From Hymenopellis radicata (lineage: Eukaryota > Basidiomycota > Agaricomycetes > Agaricales > Physalacriaceae), in contig JADNRX010000094.1 in assembly GCA_015501595.1 (NCBI GenBank), positions 62,001 through 126,000 of the forward strand: a stretch of 64,000 nt of DNA, given 5' to 3'. Both the position numbers and the translations under genes were made by a program. The notes under the pieces were generated by a model, which was not told the DNA's origin, ran no database searches, and saw only the letters and a program-made list of their open reading frames with translations. Below are positions 1 through 10,700 of the stretch, one piece after another. Position 1 is the first letter of the stretch. Each line of letters starts with the position of its first letter.

Positions 1-1342
1 ATACCTGTCAAGATAATAACTCAGAATTTCAATGGGCGCGTTACCTCTCTTCCAATAGGCGTATCCATACGTGTCTAATCCCATGTTTCCAGGCCATGTT
101 CATTCATTGCTATCTGTACGCTGCCTCGTACATTGTCTCTCAAACAAAGGTCTTATGTATCATGACAGGCAATATACTAATACTACGTGGAGCAATTACT
201 ATCGAGCCTCCCGGTCGTAAGACTGTGTCCTATGAATTCCTTTCCCAACTTGTTGGAGAGTATCTACTCCTAACATGCCCGGGAATCGACATTTCGGCGG
301 CGTTGTCCATAATGCCATACACACAGAGTGAGTCTTTCCTAAAATGTAACGCGTTCCATTGTTCATCACTATTAAGTAAAGAGGGCATGGATTTGAATCC
401 TCTCTTCACTGGCTCGACCTCGTTTAGACCGGGTGGAAGTGGAGGAGAACTGGATCTGTTTAAGCAAGCCGAGATAGAACTTGTTCATGGCTGGCTTGTC
501 GATCCCGAAAGTCCTGAAGCCTCCTTACTGGCAAAGACTCCGGACTACGACAGCGCCGTCATGTTGATAGCCGATGCCGATCACATCACCAAAGGTCAAC
601 TGGTTCGTGATGATTCGCGACCTCAGACGCCTGTGGCGTCTGGTAGCAGTTCCTCAGCTGTTAACAACCACAGCGAGGAAGAAAGAGAGAAGATTGCCAA
701 TGGTGGGTGTCTTTAGAGATACCGTAGTTTGGCTGATCAGTTCTATAGCGATCGCCGTTCGTGAATTTCTGGATTCGACGCGCTCTCAGTTGACGTATCA
801 CGGCCTCTTCCACCTTGCGTCCACCATAAAGCCTGGTTCCTTGGTCGCACTGTACAGGAATCTCCACCTATCAGTCTTGTATAAGAGGCATGGTGACGAC
901 TCCTCGCTATACTCTCTTGTCACCGACTATGTTTTCCTTCGAGAGCCTTCTGTCGTCTGGGAGAGATTAGAAGACGTGGATGGCGGCTGGTCAACATTTG
1001 TCGATTCAGACTTTGTGAAAGCTAGTCCTGCGGGCGGTGACTTCGCTGGTCAAACTGCCGAAGACGCGTTACGAGCCGCGGAAATAGAGGCTGGTAATTT
1101 CGTTGCCTCTGATCCTGCCGAGTCAGTCTCTTCGTTTAGCTATTCGTATGTTTTTTTCATTGACAACATTTTACAGTCTTGCGCTTGCTCAACAGTTGCA
1201 GAGCGAAGAAGACAGTCGCGCGCGTTACGAGTATGATCTCCGCCGACGAGAAGAGGAGAAGAGAAGACAGGCGGAAATCAATAAGCGGATGTCCAAACAG
1301 GATAAATCTCGTAAAGCGAAGAAAGATTGCCTTATCATGTAG
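1..1342 (+). CDS. MINDY-family (DUF544) Lys48-type deubiquitinase, 5' truncated by window edge
   Basis: MINDY enzymes are cysteine proteases that trim Lys48-linked polyubiquitin. Exons run 1-35, 93-115, 169-327, 382-702, 749-1121 and 1177-1342. Spliced, they give the catalytic motif QNFNGPCSFIAI, with the Cys codon at 97-99 right after intron 1. Then come KGMDLNPLFTG, a VHGWLVDP segment, SQLTYHGL and the catalytic-His region RNLHLSVLYK. The C-terminal part has the family's DLALAQQLQ stretch and a charged helix, and ends in Cys-Leu-Ile-Met, a CaaX box predicting prenylation and membrane attachment. Intron 1 (36-92) needs a GC donor to give NGPC; the other introns are GT-AG, 46-55 bp. The N-terminus lies outside the window. 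A retrotransposon sits 68 bp past the stop on the opposite strand. Family assignment is firm; linkage specificity is inferred from the family. Confidence 0.93.
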
Positions 1343-1409
1343 ATTCTATATACCTCGCGGCTTGGGATCAGTTGAAATACTGCTATATACCTCGCTGGAT
1401 GGAAACTAT

Positions 1410-1414
1410 ATCTC
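1410..1414. repeat. Target-site duplication, left copy (ATCTC)
   Basis: The five bases next to the outer end of the left LTR are ATCTC. The same five bases follow the right LTR at 11809-11813. A perfect 5-bp duplication is what Ty3-type integrases leave, and it fixes the element ends. Confidence 0.93.
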
Positions 1415-1667
1415 TGTAATACTCACGGTCCGCTTTGCTTAGTTCCCAAGATTACACACGACAAACGATACGTTGTTGCGTAATAGGTAGGGTACAAGCG
1501 ATGCGGGGGGTGGGTAAAAGTAAGTTACAGTACGGTGAATAACGAGCGTGTATATATAGTAGTCTGAGAATCATATGCCAGTGAAATACATATAAGGAAT
1601 AGAGGCGGTCATGTCCATAAACGGAAAAGAGGATAAGGGGTCTATAAGTGGTAATGAATCCGTTACA
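1415..1667 (-). repeat. 3' LTR of the Ty3-type element
   Basis: 253 bp, starting TGTAATACTC and ending CCGTTACA on the plus strand, matching 11556-11808 at all but one base. It lies downstream of the coding ORFs in the element's own direction, hence the 3' LTR. It begins 73 bp after the MINDY stop, so element and MINDY transcripts could run into each other. Confidence 0.96.
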
Positions 1668-1675
1668 CCCGCCCC
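1668..1675 (-). other. Polypurine tract (plus-strand primer site) of the retroelement
   Basis: On the coding strand the 8 bases abutting the 3' LTR are GGGGCGGG, purine except for one C. This is where Ty3-type elements prime second-strand DNA synthesis. The call rests on position and composition. Confidence 0.65.
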
Positions 1676-1705
1676 AGATAGATTAGCTCCACAGCTAATC
1701 TTCGT

Positions 1706-3902
1706 TTAACAGGGATCATCAAGTTCAGCCGAGTCAGGATCAGAATCGGTCATCGATGCATCCTCATTACCGTCATCGCGGTTCGAACTTGGGTGGTAAG
1801 GAGGAGGTGGAGCCGAATTGGAACGGTAAAGGGGTGGAGGTGGAGCCGAGGCAGGCCGAGCGATAGCAACACTCGACGTGGATGGGCCGGCCTGAGAAAT
1901 ACTCGGACCCGCAAGGGCAATGATAGGTGGTGGTACAGGTGGAGCAGTTGGGAAGTTAGGAGGAGCAGGTTGATTACCCACGACGGGTACTGAACCGGCT
2001 CCTCGAGTAGAGTATCCCAAGGTGAGACGAAGGCGGCGTTCTTTGTATACTTCTCTATCGAAGTGGATGACGGTAGGGACCGCGAATAAATCAGGCGGTA
2101 GTCGCGAAGGTCCGTGTGTCTGGACCTCGTCCCATCGACGAGGTAACCCATTCACTTGGACCTCAATTGCAAAACGCAGCAATCCTTCGGTGGCGATTTC
2201 TCGGATCTCCCGTGCGAGTTTGTTTTGAGGATGAGATGCCCATATCAAGAAGCGAATGCCCCACGGCTGGCCAACAGCCAGCATCTCGGCAGTCCATCCT
2301 CGAAGCGCCAGCTGACGCACGAAGTCGAGGAAGGTGAGGTTGGGCAGAGTGTCGGCATCAAGAACGGCGTAGTCCACGCGATTGCTGACCACAATGCCAT
2401 GGTCTGCGCGAAGACGGTCGTACATGGGGGGGTAGGACGTGAGGCAGGCGTAGTATACGCGTGCCTTGTCGGTCGAAGGCTTGTGCCGAGTTTCGCCTCC
2501 ATTGGGAATCAACTGGCGTTCGTAGAAGGCTCCCATGAGTGTTTGGACATCAATCCGGTCCTCGGTGAATAATACACCGTTCATAGCAGTGCCCGAGCCG
2601 TGAATTAGAGTATGATTCACGAAAGCAGTAAAGTTGGCGGCATTTCCCTTGGCGCAGGATGGCGCACGATAGGGTGCGGCAGGGCAAGGAGGAAGAGCAC
2701 TCCCATGGTTGCCATGCTCCGGGAGATGTCTGAAGTGTAGTTCGCGCATCCAGCCGATTTGGCTGTGGGAACCGAGTGTCCTCAGCTGGTTTAGCTGGCG
2801 TAATCCTTGGCGCATAAATCTTGTGCCATTGCGTGTGAGGAATGGTCGAAGTTCTTCAGAAACGAACACTTTGGGCGTGTATTGGGCCGCGACAAGAGCG
2901 TTCCGAAGACGGTGATAAGCGAAGAAGTTGCCTTCTTCTTGAGCGGCGGTGAAAACTGTTCTGGCCGAGCCAACGTGATCCATACTGTATAGCTTGTCGC
3001 TTTCAGTGACATCAAGAATCAGGTGAACGGGTATTTGTGAGGGTACGAGGGGGTACAGATGAATAAGTGCGGAGCGCGTTGGAGCACTGGTGATGTCCTG
3101 CGACCGTGGTAGAATCCCCGCCGATGGATGAGGTGTGTCACGTTCGCGTTTGGACTTGTTTCGACGCTGAGTCGCCGGTCCGCGGTTGTGCTCGATGTGT
3201 AGTGGCGAGGAAAGTGTGTTTCCTCGACGCGGGGCGCCATGGTTGGATCGATGAGCATTGACGAGCTCGTTCGGATCAACAGTTGGAATAGGAATGAACT
3301 CTTGTTCAGGAGCGAAGGTAAGTCGCCTGCCCAAGTGGTAAGGACCTCCAGGGTGTGAAGAGGATTCAGAAGGGCGTGCAGTGGAATGATATTCCGAGTA
3401 TGCGGGAGGCCCGCGGCCCCTAGAAGGCTGGGAAGTGTGGGAGGGGTCTCCCATGGGTACTTCCCCAATGGAGTCAAAGAGGAAATTCGCGTCAAAGTCG
3501 CGGTGAGTAGGATCAGATCCATAAAACATGGTAGACGGCGTCCAGCGCGAGATAGGGCTTCTGGGACGTTGAAGGCCCGGTGGATGGCGTGGAGCCGGCG
3601 ACCAAAGCTGCATGGGTCGTTCGTTACGGCGTTCGAATGAATTCCTTGTAAGGATCTGTAGACATTAATGGTACCGTGCCTTGCTCGAAGCGTGGCTGAT
3701 TCGTACCGTAGAAATGTTGATTAGCCCTGTGGTCCTGATGACCAGGCACTCTCTCCCCCTCATAATCAGCAGGCGGAGGTTCAGAGTCGTATCGCGTTCC
3801 AGACGCGTCAGCCATTTCAACGTCGTGCGCGTACTGGGGTGCAGGCGCTGACGGAGCATGGGCATAATGAGCAGAGTAAGGGTAAGAGCTGTTGTAGGCC
3901 AT
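1706..3902 (-). CDS. Extra retroelement ORF between integrase and 3' LTR, function unknown
   Basis: An uninterrupted ORF of 635 codons starts at ATG 3613 and ends at 1706. Just upstream, a second ORF starts at ATG 3902 (MAYNSSYPYSAHY) and stops at 3624 in a neighbouring frame. The 3613 frame is open upstream into that region, so one overcalled base near 3625-3645 would join them into about 730 residues. Residues 1-170 and 540-635 (635-aa numbering) are Pro/Ser/Arg-rich and look disordered. The middle (about 175-535) looks globular, with stretches such as LRNALVAAQYTPKVFV and FLDFVRQLALRGWTAEML. I see no signal peptide, membrane span or furin-like site, so it is not an obvious envelope protein despite the env position. 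No family recognised. Confidence 0.75.
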
Positions 3903-4054
3903 TGAATATAGAGAGAAATTTAGCAAGATTGGGGTGTAGGACGCCCAACCATCCTGTCCATGTTATATGGGCGTGAAGGTAGGGTCAGAGTTGTCCTAAC
4001 CAAAATTGTGGCAAGACGATCTCCTTCCTAATCGGGAAGGTTTCTCCTTCTCCC

Positions 4055-7000
4055 TCAACCACGTCGTCTGCGTACTCGCGTTTTTGCTTCCGTTTCCTTG
4101 GATAACCGCTGCGGGTCGGACACCCCTTGTAATTCAAGATAACGGTCGAGTGCTGCCCAAGTTTTCGCCTTAGACACGGGTTCTAACGTTCGGTCACCGT
4201 CGTCCCAATGGACAGTCAAGAACAGCTTGCCACGATGCCATTCGTGGTCAACTATCTCTACGATGACCTGTTCGTCGTCGTCAAGGCGCGCCGAAGTCAT
4301 ACGGCTCTGGTTTTACGCGGTCGGGGAACAGGATGGCATCACTGTCCAAGAACGGCCGCAACAGGCTAACATGGAACGTATCGTGGACACGGCGTTCCTG
4401 TAACTGTTCAGGCAAGTCCAGTTTGTAAACTGACTTGTCCTGATTGGCCCCTAGAACTGTGTATGGGCCAATGTACTTCGGCGCGAGTTTACGCGCTCTC
4501 GATTTGGGTATGTTCAAATTTTTTGTAGACAAATAGACTTTTGAACCCTCTTTGATAGCGGGTTCCTGTCTCCGTCGTCTGTTGGAGAAATGTGTTTGAA
4601 AAACACGCGATGCTATGATAGCATCATGCGCGTCGTACAGGTGGCGCATCGCCTGTGTTGCGAATGCTTTCACACCCGGCGGCGCATCCGTGTCATGGCG
4701 TACTTCTCGCATCATTGCGGGAATATAGCCATAGGTAAGTTCAAATGGGGCATAGCCCGTCGTCTCGCTAACGCTTGAGTTGATAGCAAATTCGACGGCG
4801 GGACATTTTCCCAGCCAATCACCTTGGTCGGGACGGATGCTGGCGCGAAATATTTGCGCCACAGACCGGTTCGTTCGCTCGGTAAGTCCATCCGTTTGGG
4901 GATGGTATGAAGTTGACATTAGTAACTTCGTTCCTAGCAGACGGTGCAATTCGCGCCACCATGCCGCGATAAACTTGGAATCGCGGTCAGAGATGATTGA
5001 CTCCGGTAATCCGTGTAGGCGGACGATCTCGCGCAGGTAGATTCGCGAGAGATCCGCCGCCGTGTTGGTGGTGTGTACAGGGATCAAGTGTACTTGAGAG
5101 GTAAGCCGGCACACTATAACCCAGAGGTAATTGTAACCATTAACCTCAGGAAATGGCCCGATAAAGTCCATCCCGATGGACTGCCACGGGCGCGTGGGTA
5201 TGGGAAGCGGATGTAGCTTCCCCGAAGGTGCTTGATAGTTTCCCTTCGACGTGTGGCAATGCTGACACGTTTTACAGAATTCTTCGGCCATACCGAAGAC
5301 TTTAGGCCACCAGAACGACCGCCGAATGTAATTCGCGGTACGTTGAGCGCCGAAATGCCCAACGATAGCATGCCCGGATTCGAGTATCAATCCTCGAAGA
5401 GATCGTTTGCCCTTCGGGGACTTCGGCACACATAGAACCTTCTCACCAGAGAGGTTCGTAGTCCAAATCAGTTGATCTGTACTGACAGTAAACCTGGGAT
5501 GATCCTCAGGCGCTTTCAAGACCTTGGAGAAGAGCGGGTCATCCTCGTAATTGGCCTTGACTTCCGTGAGGAATGCCCCGTCGTGCTCACCAATATGTTG
5601 GGCAAGGCCGGGTTCACGGGAGGCGGATTCTCCCACAGTGGGATCAAAGGCAGGTGCTCTTGTTCCGGGGTAGGCTCTTTGGTCTGAAGCTTCTGCCTAG
5701 CCTCCTCCATCTCGGCAGCCTCGATGTCACGCTCTTCCCGTCGTTCGCGGATATCCTTGAGACGTTGGGACTCACGTTGAACGCACATGCGTTCATACTC
5801 ATCGAGCCGTCCGAGTGGTAAGTCGTCTCCGTTTTTATCTAAACGGACATCAGCATTCACGTACGCAGACACATCGTGCGTGTCAGCAGGTGTGTCGCTT
5901 TCGTAGTAGCGTGAAAGTGCATCAGCGACTTTGTTATTGACGCCTTTCACATAGGTGATGTCAAAGTCAAATCGTGAAAGATATTCCATCCAGCGCATCT
6001 GACGAGCAGATAACCGGCGCTGCGTCTTGAAAAATTCAAGCGCTTTGTGGTCAGTCACCACATGTACCCGATATCCTACTAACTTGTCTTCCCATTTTAG
6101 AAGAGCTTCGAGCATTGCGAGCGTCTCCGTTTCGAAGACGCGGTAGTTACGCTGGGTGTCGGAGAATTTCTTCGACATGAATCCAGCGGGTCGACAGGTC
6201 TGCCATGTTGGCCCTGCCCGTACATGGCACCAACGCCGGTAAGAGATGCATCACAAATAACCCAAATGGGTTCGTCTAGCTTCGCGTTAATGGGTTTCAG
6301 GATTGGCGTGCGACAAGCCAAGTCTTTGATGTGCTGAAAGCACGAATCGTGGAGCGGACGCCAGAAGAACGGTTGGCCATTCTTGGTCATCTCCGAGAGC
6401 GGTGTTGTGTATGCCGTCACATCTGGTAAGTAGTGCGCGACGTAGTTCACGACCCCAAGAAACTTCTGAATGTCGTTGTAGTCGCGCGGCGTACGCCACT
6501 CGCGGATAGCAGAAAGCTTGTCGACATCGGCGTGAATGCCGTCGTTGTCAATGATGTGGCCAAGACAATCAATCTTGTCGGCGTAGAGTTGAACTTTCGT
6601 CTTCTTCAGGTAAAGTTCATTTTCTTTGAGCTTGTCAAAGACGATTTTGAGATGACGTTCGTGTTCCTCTATAGAGTTACTGAACACAAAAATGTCGTCA
6701 AGATATACGTGGACGAATCGTCCAAGGTACGCCTGGAATATTACTGTCATCAACCGTTGGAACGTTGATGGAGCATTGCAGTCACCCTGCTGCATAACGT
6801 TACTGGTATAGGTACCAAAGATCGTGGAGAACGCCGTCTTCCAGACATCTTCTTCCACAATCCGTACCTGTTCATACGCGTTTGATAGGTCAATCTTCGA
6901 GCGATATTTCGCTCGCGCCACGTCATACCGGATTGTATCTTGGTCCGGGAATGGAGTGACGTCTTTGACCGTGTTCTCATTCCGTTTTCGACAGTCAATG

Positions 7001-7734
7001 GTGCAGCGCAGCGTGGTATCCTTCTTCGGGACACATAGCATTGGCGCCGCTTGATCAGAGGTACACGGCTCCCACCATTTAGCGCGTGTGTACTGAGTGA
7101 TTCGCTCTAGCAGTTGTCCCTTCATCGCGTCGGGACAGCGCGGCATATAGTAACTATAGCGCTTCTTCTCGTCAATCAGTGGAATCCGATGATTCACTGC
7201 CCGAAGAGGCGGAAGTTTTTCAGGGACTCCTTCAAGTAAGTCCCCACAATATGCAATCCATTGCTCACGAAGTTTAGGAATGTCTGCCTCAGAGTACTTG
7301 GTCTCTGGGTTCAACTCTTCCATTTTGAATCGCTCTGCTGCTGAGAGCATTTGCTCTCGAATGGATTCGGTTTGAGATTCGGTCAGTTCGGGACCGTCGC
7401 GTTCAGCGGGTTCACTGGTAGGTTCCGACTCGGTTGAGTACTGCAGGTACTCGTTAACGAGCTCGTTAACCTCATTATAAACTGTCTGATTAGCTTCAAC
7501 TTGTAAGTCAAGTTTACTGGCTGTCTGGAGAAGCTCACAGAGCTCTTCTTCAGATACATAGTCCTCAGGACCGAGGAGTACTGGCAATTGTCGGTTGAGA
7601 GGGGTGCTCTGTTCCTCCTCATCTTCGTCAACATCTTGGATCCGAGGATCCTGAGTTGGAGTTGATCTCCAAGGTATGTTTTCTCGATTTTCTCGTGCCT
7701 TGTTAAACTCGCGTTGCTGACTGCTTCCATGTAG
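4055..7734 (-). CDS. Retrotransposon pol: reverse transcriptase, RNase H, integrase, chromodomain-like tail
   Basis: Copies element RNA to DNA and integrates it. It continues in the same frame as gag-protease immediately after the UGA at 7735-7737. RT carries the YLDD catalytic box (near 6700). RNase H starts at VICDASLTGVGAMYG (near 6250). Integrase has the HHCC zinc domain (near 5370-5240), then a DDE core with MDFIGPFPEVNG, SDRDSKF and the Glu of TDGLTERTNRS. The tail VIVEIVDHEWHRGKL...LEP resembles a chromodomain (4270-4100). Three one-base frame breaks occur: near 6195 (inside RNase H, after GQG), near 5610 (linker before integrase) and at 4281-4286 (before the chromo-like part). Each is repaired in principle by one base in a short homopolymer, so they are probably sequence errors or very recent mutations rather than programmed shifts. 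Confidence 0.93.
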
Positions 7735-7740
7735 TCAGTT
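7729..7740 (-). other. UGA-CUA junction between gag-protease and pol (possible readthrough site)
   Basis: On the coding strand the gag-protease ORF ends AAC TGA CTA CAT. The next 560 or so codons in the same frame, to the first RNase H break, have no stop and contain all of RT. UGA followed by CUA is the best known leaky stop context in eukaryotic viruses and in readthrough genes of animals and fungi. A single in-frame leaky stop would set the Gag:Gag-Pol ratio. Readthrough itself is inferred. Confidence 0.6.
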
Positions 7741-10700
7741 CAGCGGTGGTGAGTTTACGGACACGGCGGCGAGACGTGCGACTGTGTCAGACAGTTGCGG
7801 CTTTGGCGCGGTCTTGGGGCGCGGCTTGATGGGGAGATCGTGTTCGTTGTTGGATTTACCCTCGGTATTCACTCGTTTTGAATACCGTCGAGCAATCTCC
7901 TTTGTATCCTCCCCCTCGGACAGAGTTGGCGCCTTCTTGCCACGGATGCGAATACAATTTGATTCAAAATCAACCGCAATTTTGTGTCTTCTCATGAAAA
8001 CAGTTCCGACTATCAAGTCGTAACGATCTATGTTTGAGATGTCGAAGTAGTAGCTACTTCCTTGAACCATGTTATCTTCATTTCCATAACGGAAAGATGC
8101 ATCAGCACCGTATGTGATGCTTGAACGGCTACCTTTCGTCCCCAGCTGTAATCCAACAGGATTTGCAAGTTGGAAGCATTTGATTTGGGCAACACGTGCA
8201 AAGTCTGGACTGATCGCGTCACTAGTGCTTCCGCTGTCAAACAGCGTAAAAGCGGGCTGGCCATTGACCACGATGAACGCTGATAGACACCGGTTGTCTT
8301 CAGCGGTACGACGAGGACGAGACCTCATTTTTGGAATGTGGGCCTTTGGTAGAGGCGCGACGTTCGGGCGATAGAACGTCTGCGAGGAGCCAGCGTCAAC
8401 CTCAATGGTCATGGCGCCAAGATACTCGCCAAAATCCATTGTCTCTTCGTCGTGCGAGCCGATGCTCGCGGAATCATCAAACGGGTCGGAGTCGTAGTCG
8501 GACTCGGAGTCATCTTCATAGACGACGGGGAAGTCTGCAGGTGAGTTTTCTTCTGCAGTCATCATTCCCATCCGCTCCTCCAACATCGCGTTGAGGAGCT
8601 CATCTTCGCCATCCGTGTCATACTGACTGCCCCCGTAGGGGTCGTCTTCAAATTCCGTAATCCCGGGTTCCTCGTTTCCAAACCCGTCCGCATCTGTGGG
8701 ATCGGACTCTTTCTCCCAGTCAGACTCGCTATGTTGAACGTCTTCATCAGCGGTGTGTCTATGCCCGTGATCCTCATTCATCTTGGCCAACTTTTCTCCC
8801 CTAGGATACAACGGGGGCTTGCCATATTGAGGGCACTTTGGATTCCGGGCAAAATGCTCCAAAGAACCGCAACCAAAACATTTCAGTCGCTCCGACTGGT
8901 TCCTCGGCGTACTAGGACGATTATTCGAACGAGATGGACGGCCGTAATGTTTCTCATCATAGGCGGCCTGAAGACGAGCGCGTTCTCGTTCGCGCGCCAC
9001 ATCTGGACGAGTACTATGCCGTTCGCCTTGGATCTTCTTAAATCTTCGCGTCGCAGGCAAGTACTCTCTGGTCTGCGTCTCGTTCGAGAACCTGACTGTG
9101 TTTCCACCAGTAGAATCCTTGGATTCTTGGTCGTAGAATCGTATCGCGCGCATACCCTTCTCGACGATAATTGCGCGCTGCATAATCTGATCGACTGAGG
9201 ACGACGCAACCAGGATTCCATCACGGCTCAACTCGTCGCGGATTTCCTTGGGCAAGGACTTCATCAATTTATGCTTGAAGCGATAGACATCTGGCGGACA
9301 GGGCATCATGCTCGTCCAACGGATCAAGTCAGCAAAGAGTTGACGGATACCGCGTTCGGAGCGGTACACGACACCGTCGAACTTCTTCACGAGTTCATAG
9401 AACGACGACTCGTGGATGAAACGCCGGTAAAGGCTGAGGATGACTTGCTGGAACGTAGGTTGGTCCGGCTCATCATTTTCCTCAAATAAATTCCACTGAA
9501 CATTCTGAACAGATTCAGTGTACCATTCTCGCGCGTTTCCCTCAAGCATACCACCCAGCGTGGTGGTACGATGGTCATCAATAGCGGTAACGACTTCGTT
9601 ACCATCGGCGTCGGTCTCAGTGGCGGGTCCTCGCGCGTTGGAGGCCTTGAGCCACAAGAGGACCGACATAAACCACTCGTCGAAGACGGCAATGCTGGAT
9701 GAACCGCCGTACTTCGATGGCTTCTGCAATCCTTGCAGGGTGGACTTCTGAACACCAGAGTCAATGTTCCCTCCAGGCTTCAGTAAGTTTTTCTTAATCA
9801 ATCGCTCGTAGCGATTGAATACCACTAACATAATCTCAGTGTCGCTTCGATTGACTGGATTATAGTGGAATTCTTCCGTAGCTGAGAACAGGTTTGGGCC
9901 TACGGACGTATATCGCGCTGACCCAAATCGTCCGGGGTGAGGCGGTCGTTGACTCGGGTGTGAGGATTGACTTCCTCCCGCGTCAGAGCCGCCGCCACCG
10001 CCGCCGTTTCCTCCACCACCGCCACCAGCACCACCAGGCGTTCCGCCTGCGTTACTGTTGGGGTTTCCATCTGGTCCATTTCCAGGACCGCCATTTCCTG
10101 GGTTTCCGTCACCGTCGCCAGGATTGGGGTTTGGAGGAGGGTTAGGTGGACCATTACCACCTCCACCACCTCCTCCACCACCTCCGCCGCCTCCTCCACC
10201 GTCACCACCGCCACCACCTGGACCATCGTTAGGCGGCTGCGGCGTTCCCGGACGGGTCGGAACCGGCGATGGGATCAGTTCGCGCAGTATGCGAGTCATT
10301 GCGACCTCTTCGTCGAGCGTACCAATCCTCGCTTCCGTTCCTGGATAATCTGGGTGGGTTAGATTTCCATCGGGAGCTCTAACCACCTTCGACTGTACAG
10401 GGATGTTGGAACGCCCGTACCTCGCCATGTCGCGAAGACGTAGTTGTTCTGATAGGGCCTGCATCCCCATAGTGAATCCAGCGGCATCATTGAATTGCTG
10501 GTTATCAAACGGAGAACTCTGTCCGGTATGTAGCGACCATTCATCAATAGCGCGTTTAGCGTTCTGACGCCGGATATAATCAGAATCGGTCTCATGCTCC
10601 CGGCGGTTACCACGAACGGAATCAGAGTCTCGAGGTACGTTTGCCTCATAGTCATTGATTTCCTGGCTGAATGCGCCTAGTTCGGGACGAACATCAACTG

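Noticed and set aside
1706..3902. Envelope protein of an endogenous retrovirus
   Set aside because: Position fits, but no signal peptide, membrane helix or cleavage site; the host is a fungus.
4281..6200. Programmed frameshifting in pol
   Set aside because: One break lies inside the conserved RNase H domain, and all are one-base homopolymer-type changes like those in host genes. A CCU-UGA-C at 4281 resembles a +1 shift site but is explained equally well by one extra T.
9967..10362. Ser/Thr/Trp- and Pro-rich plus-strand ORFs
   Set aside because: Antisense translations of the Gly-rich Gag tract.
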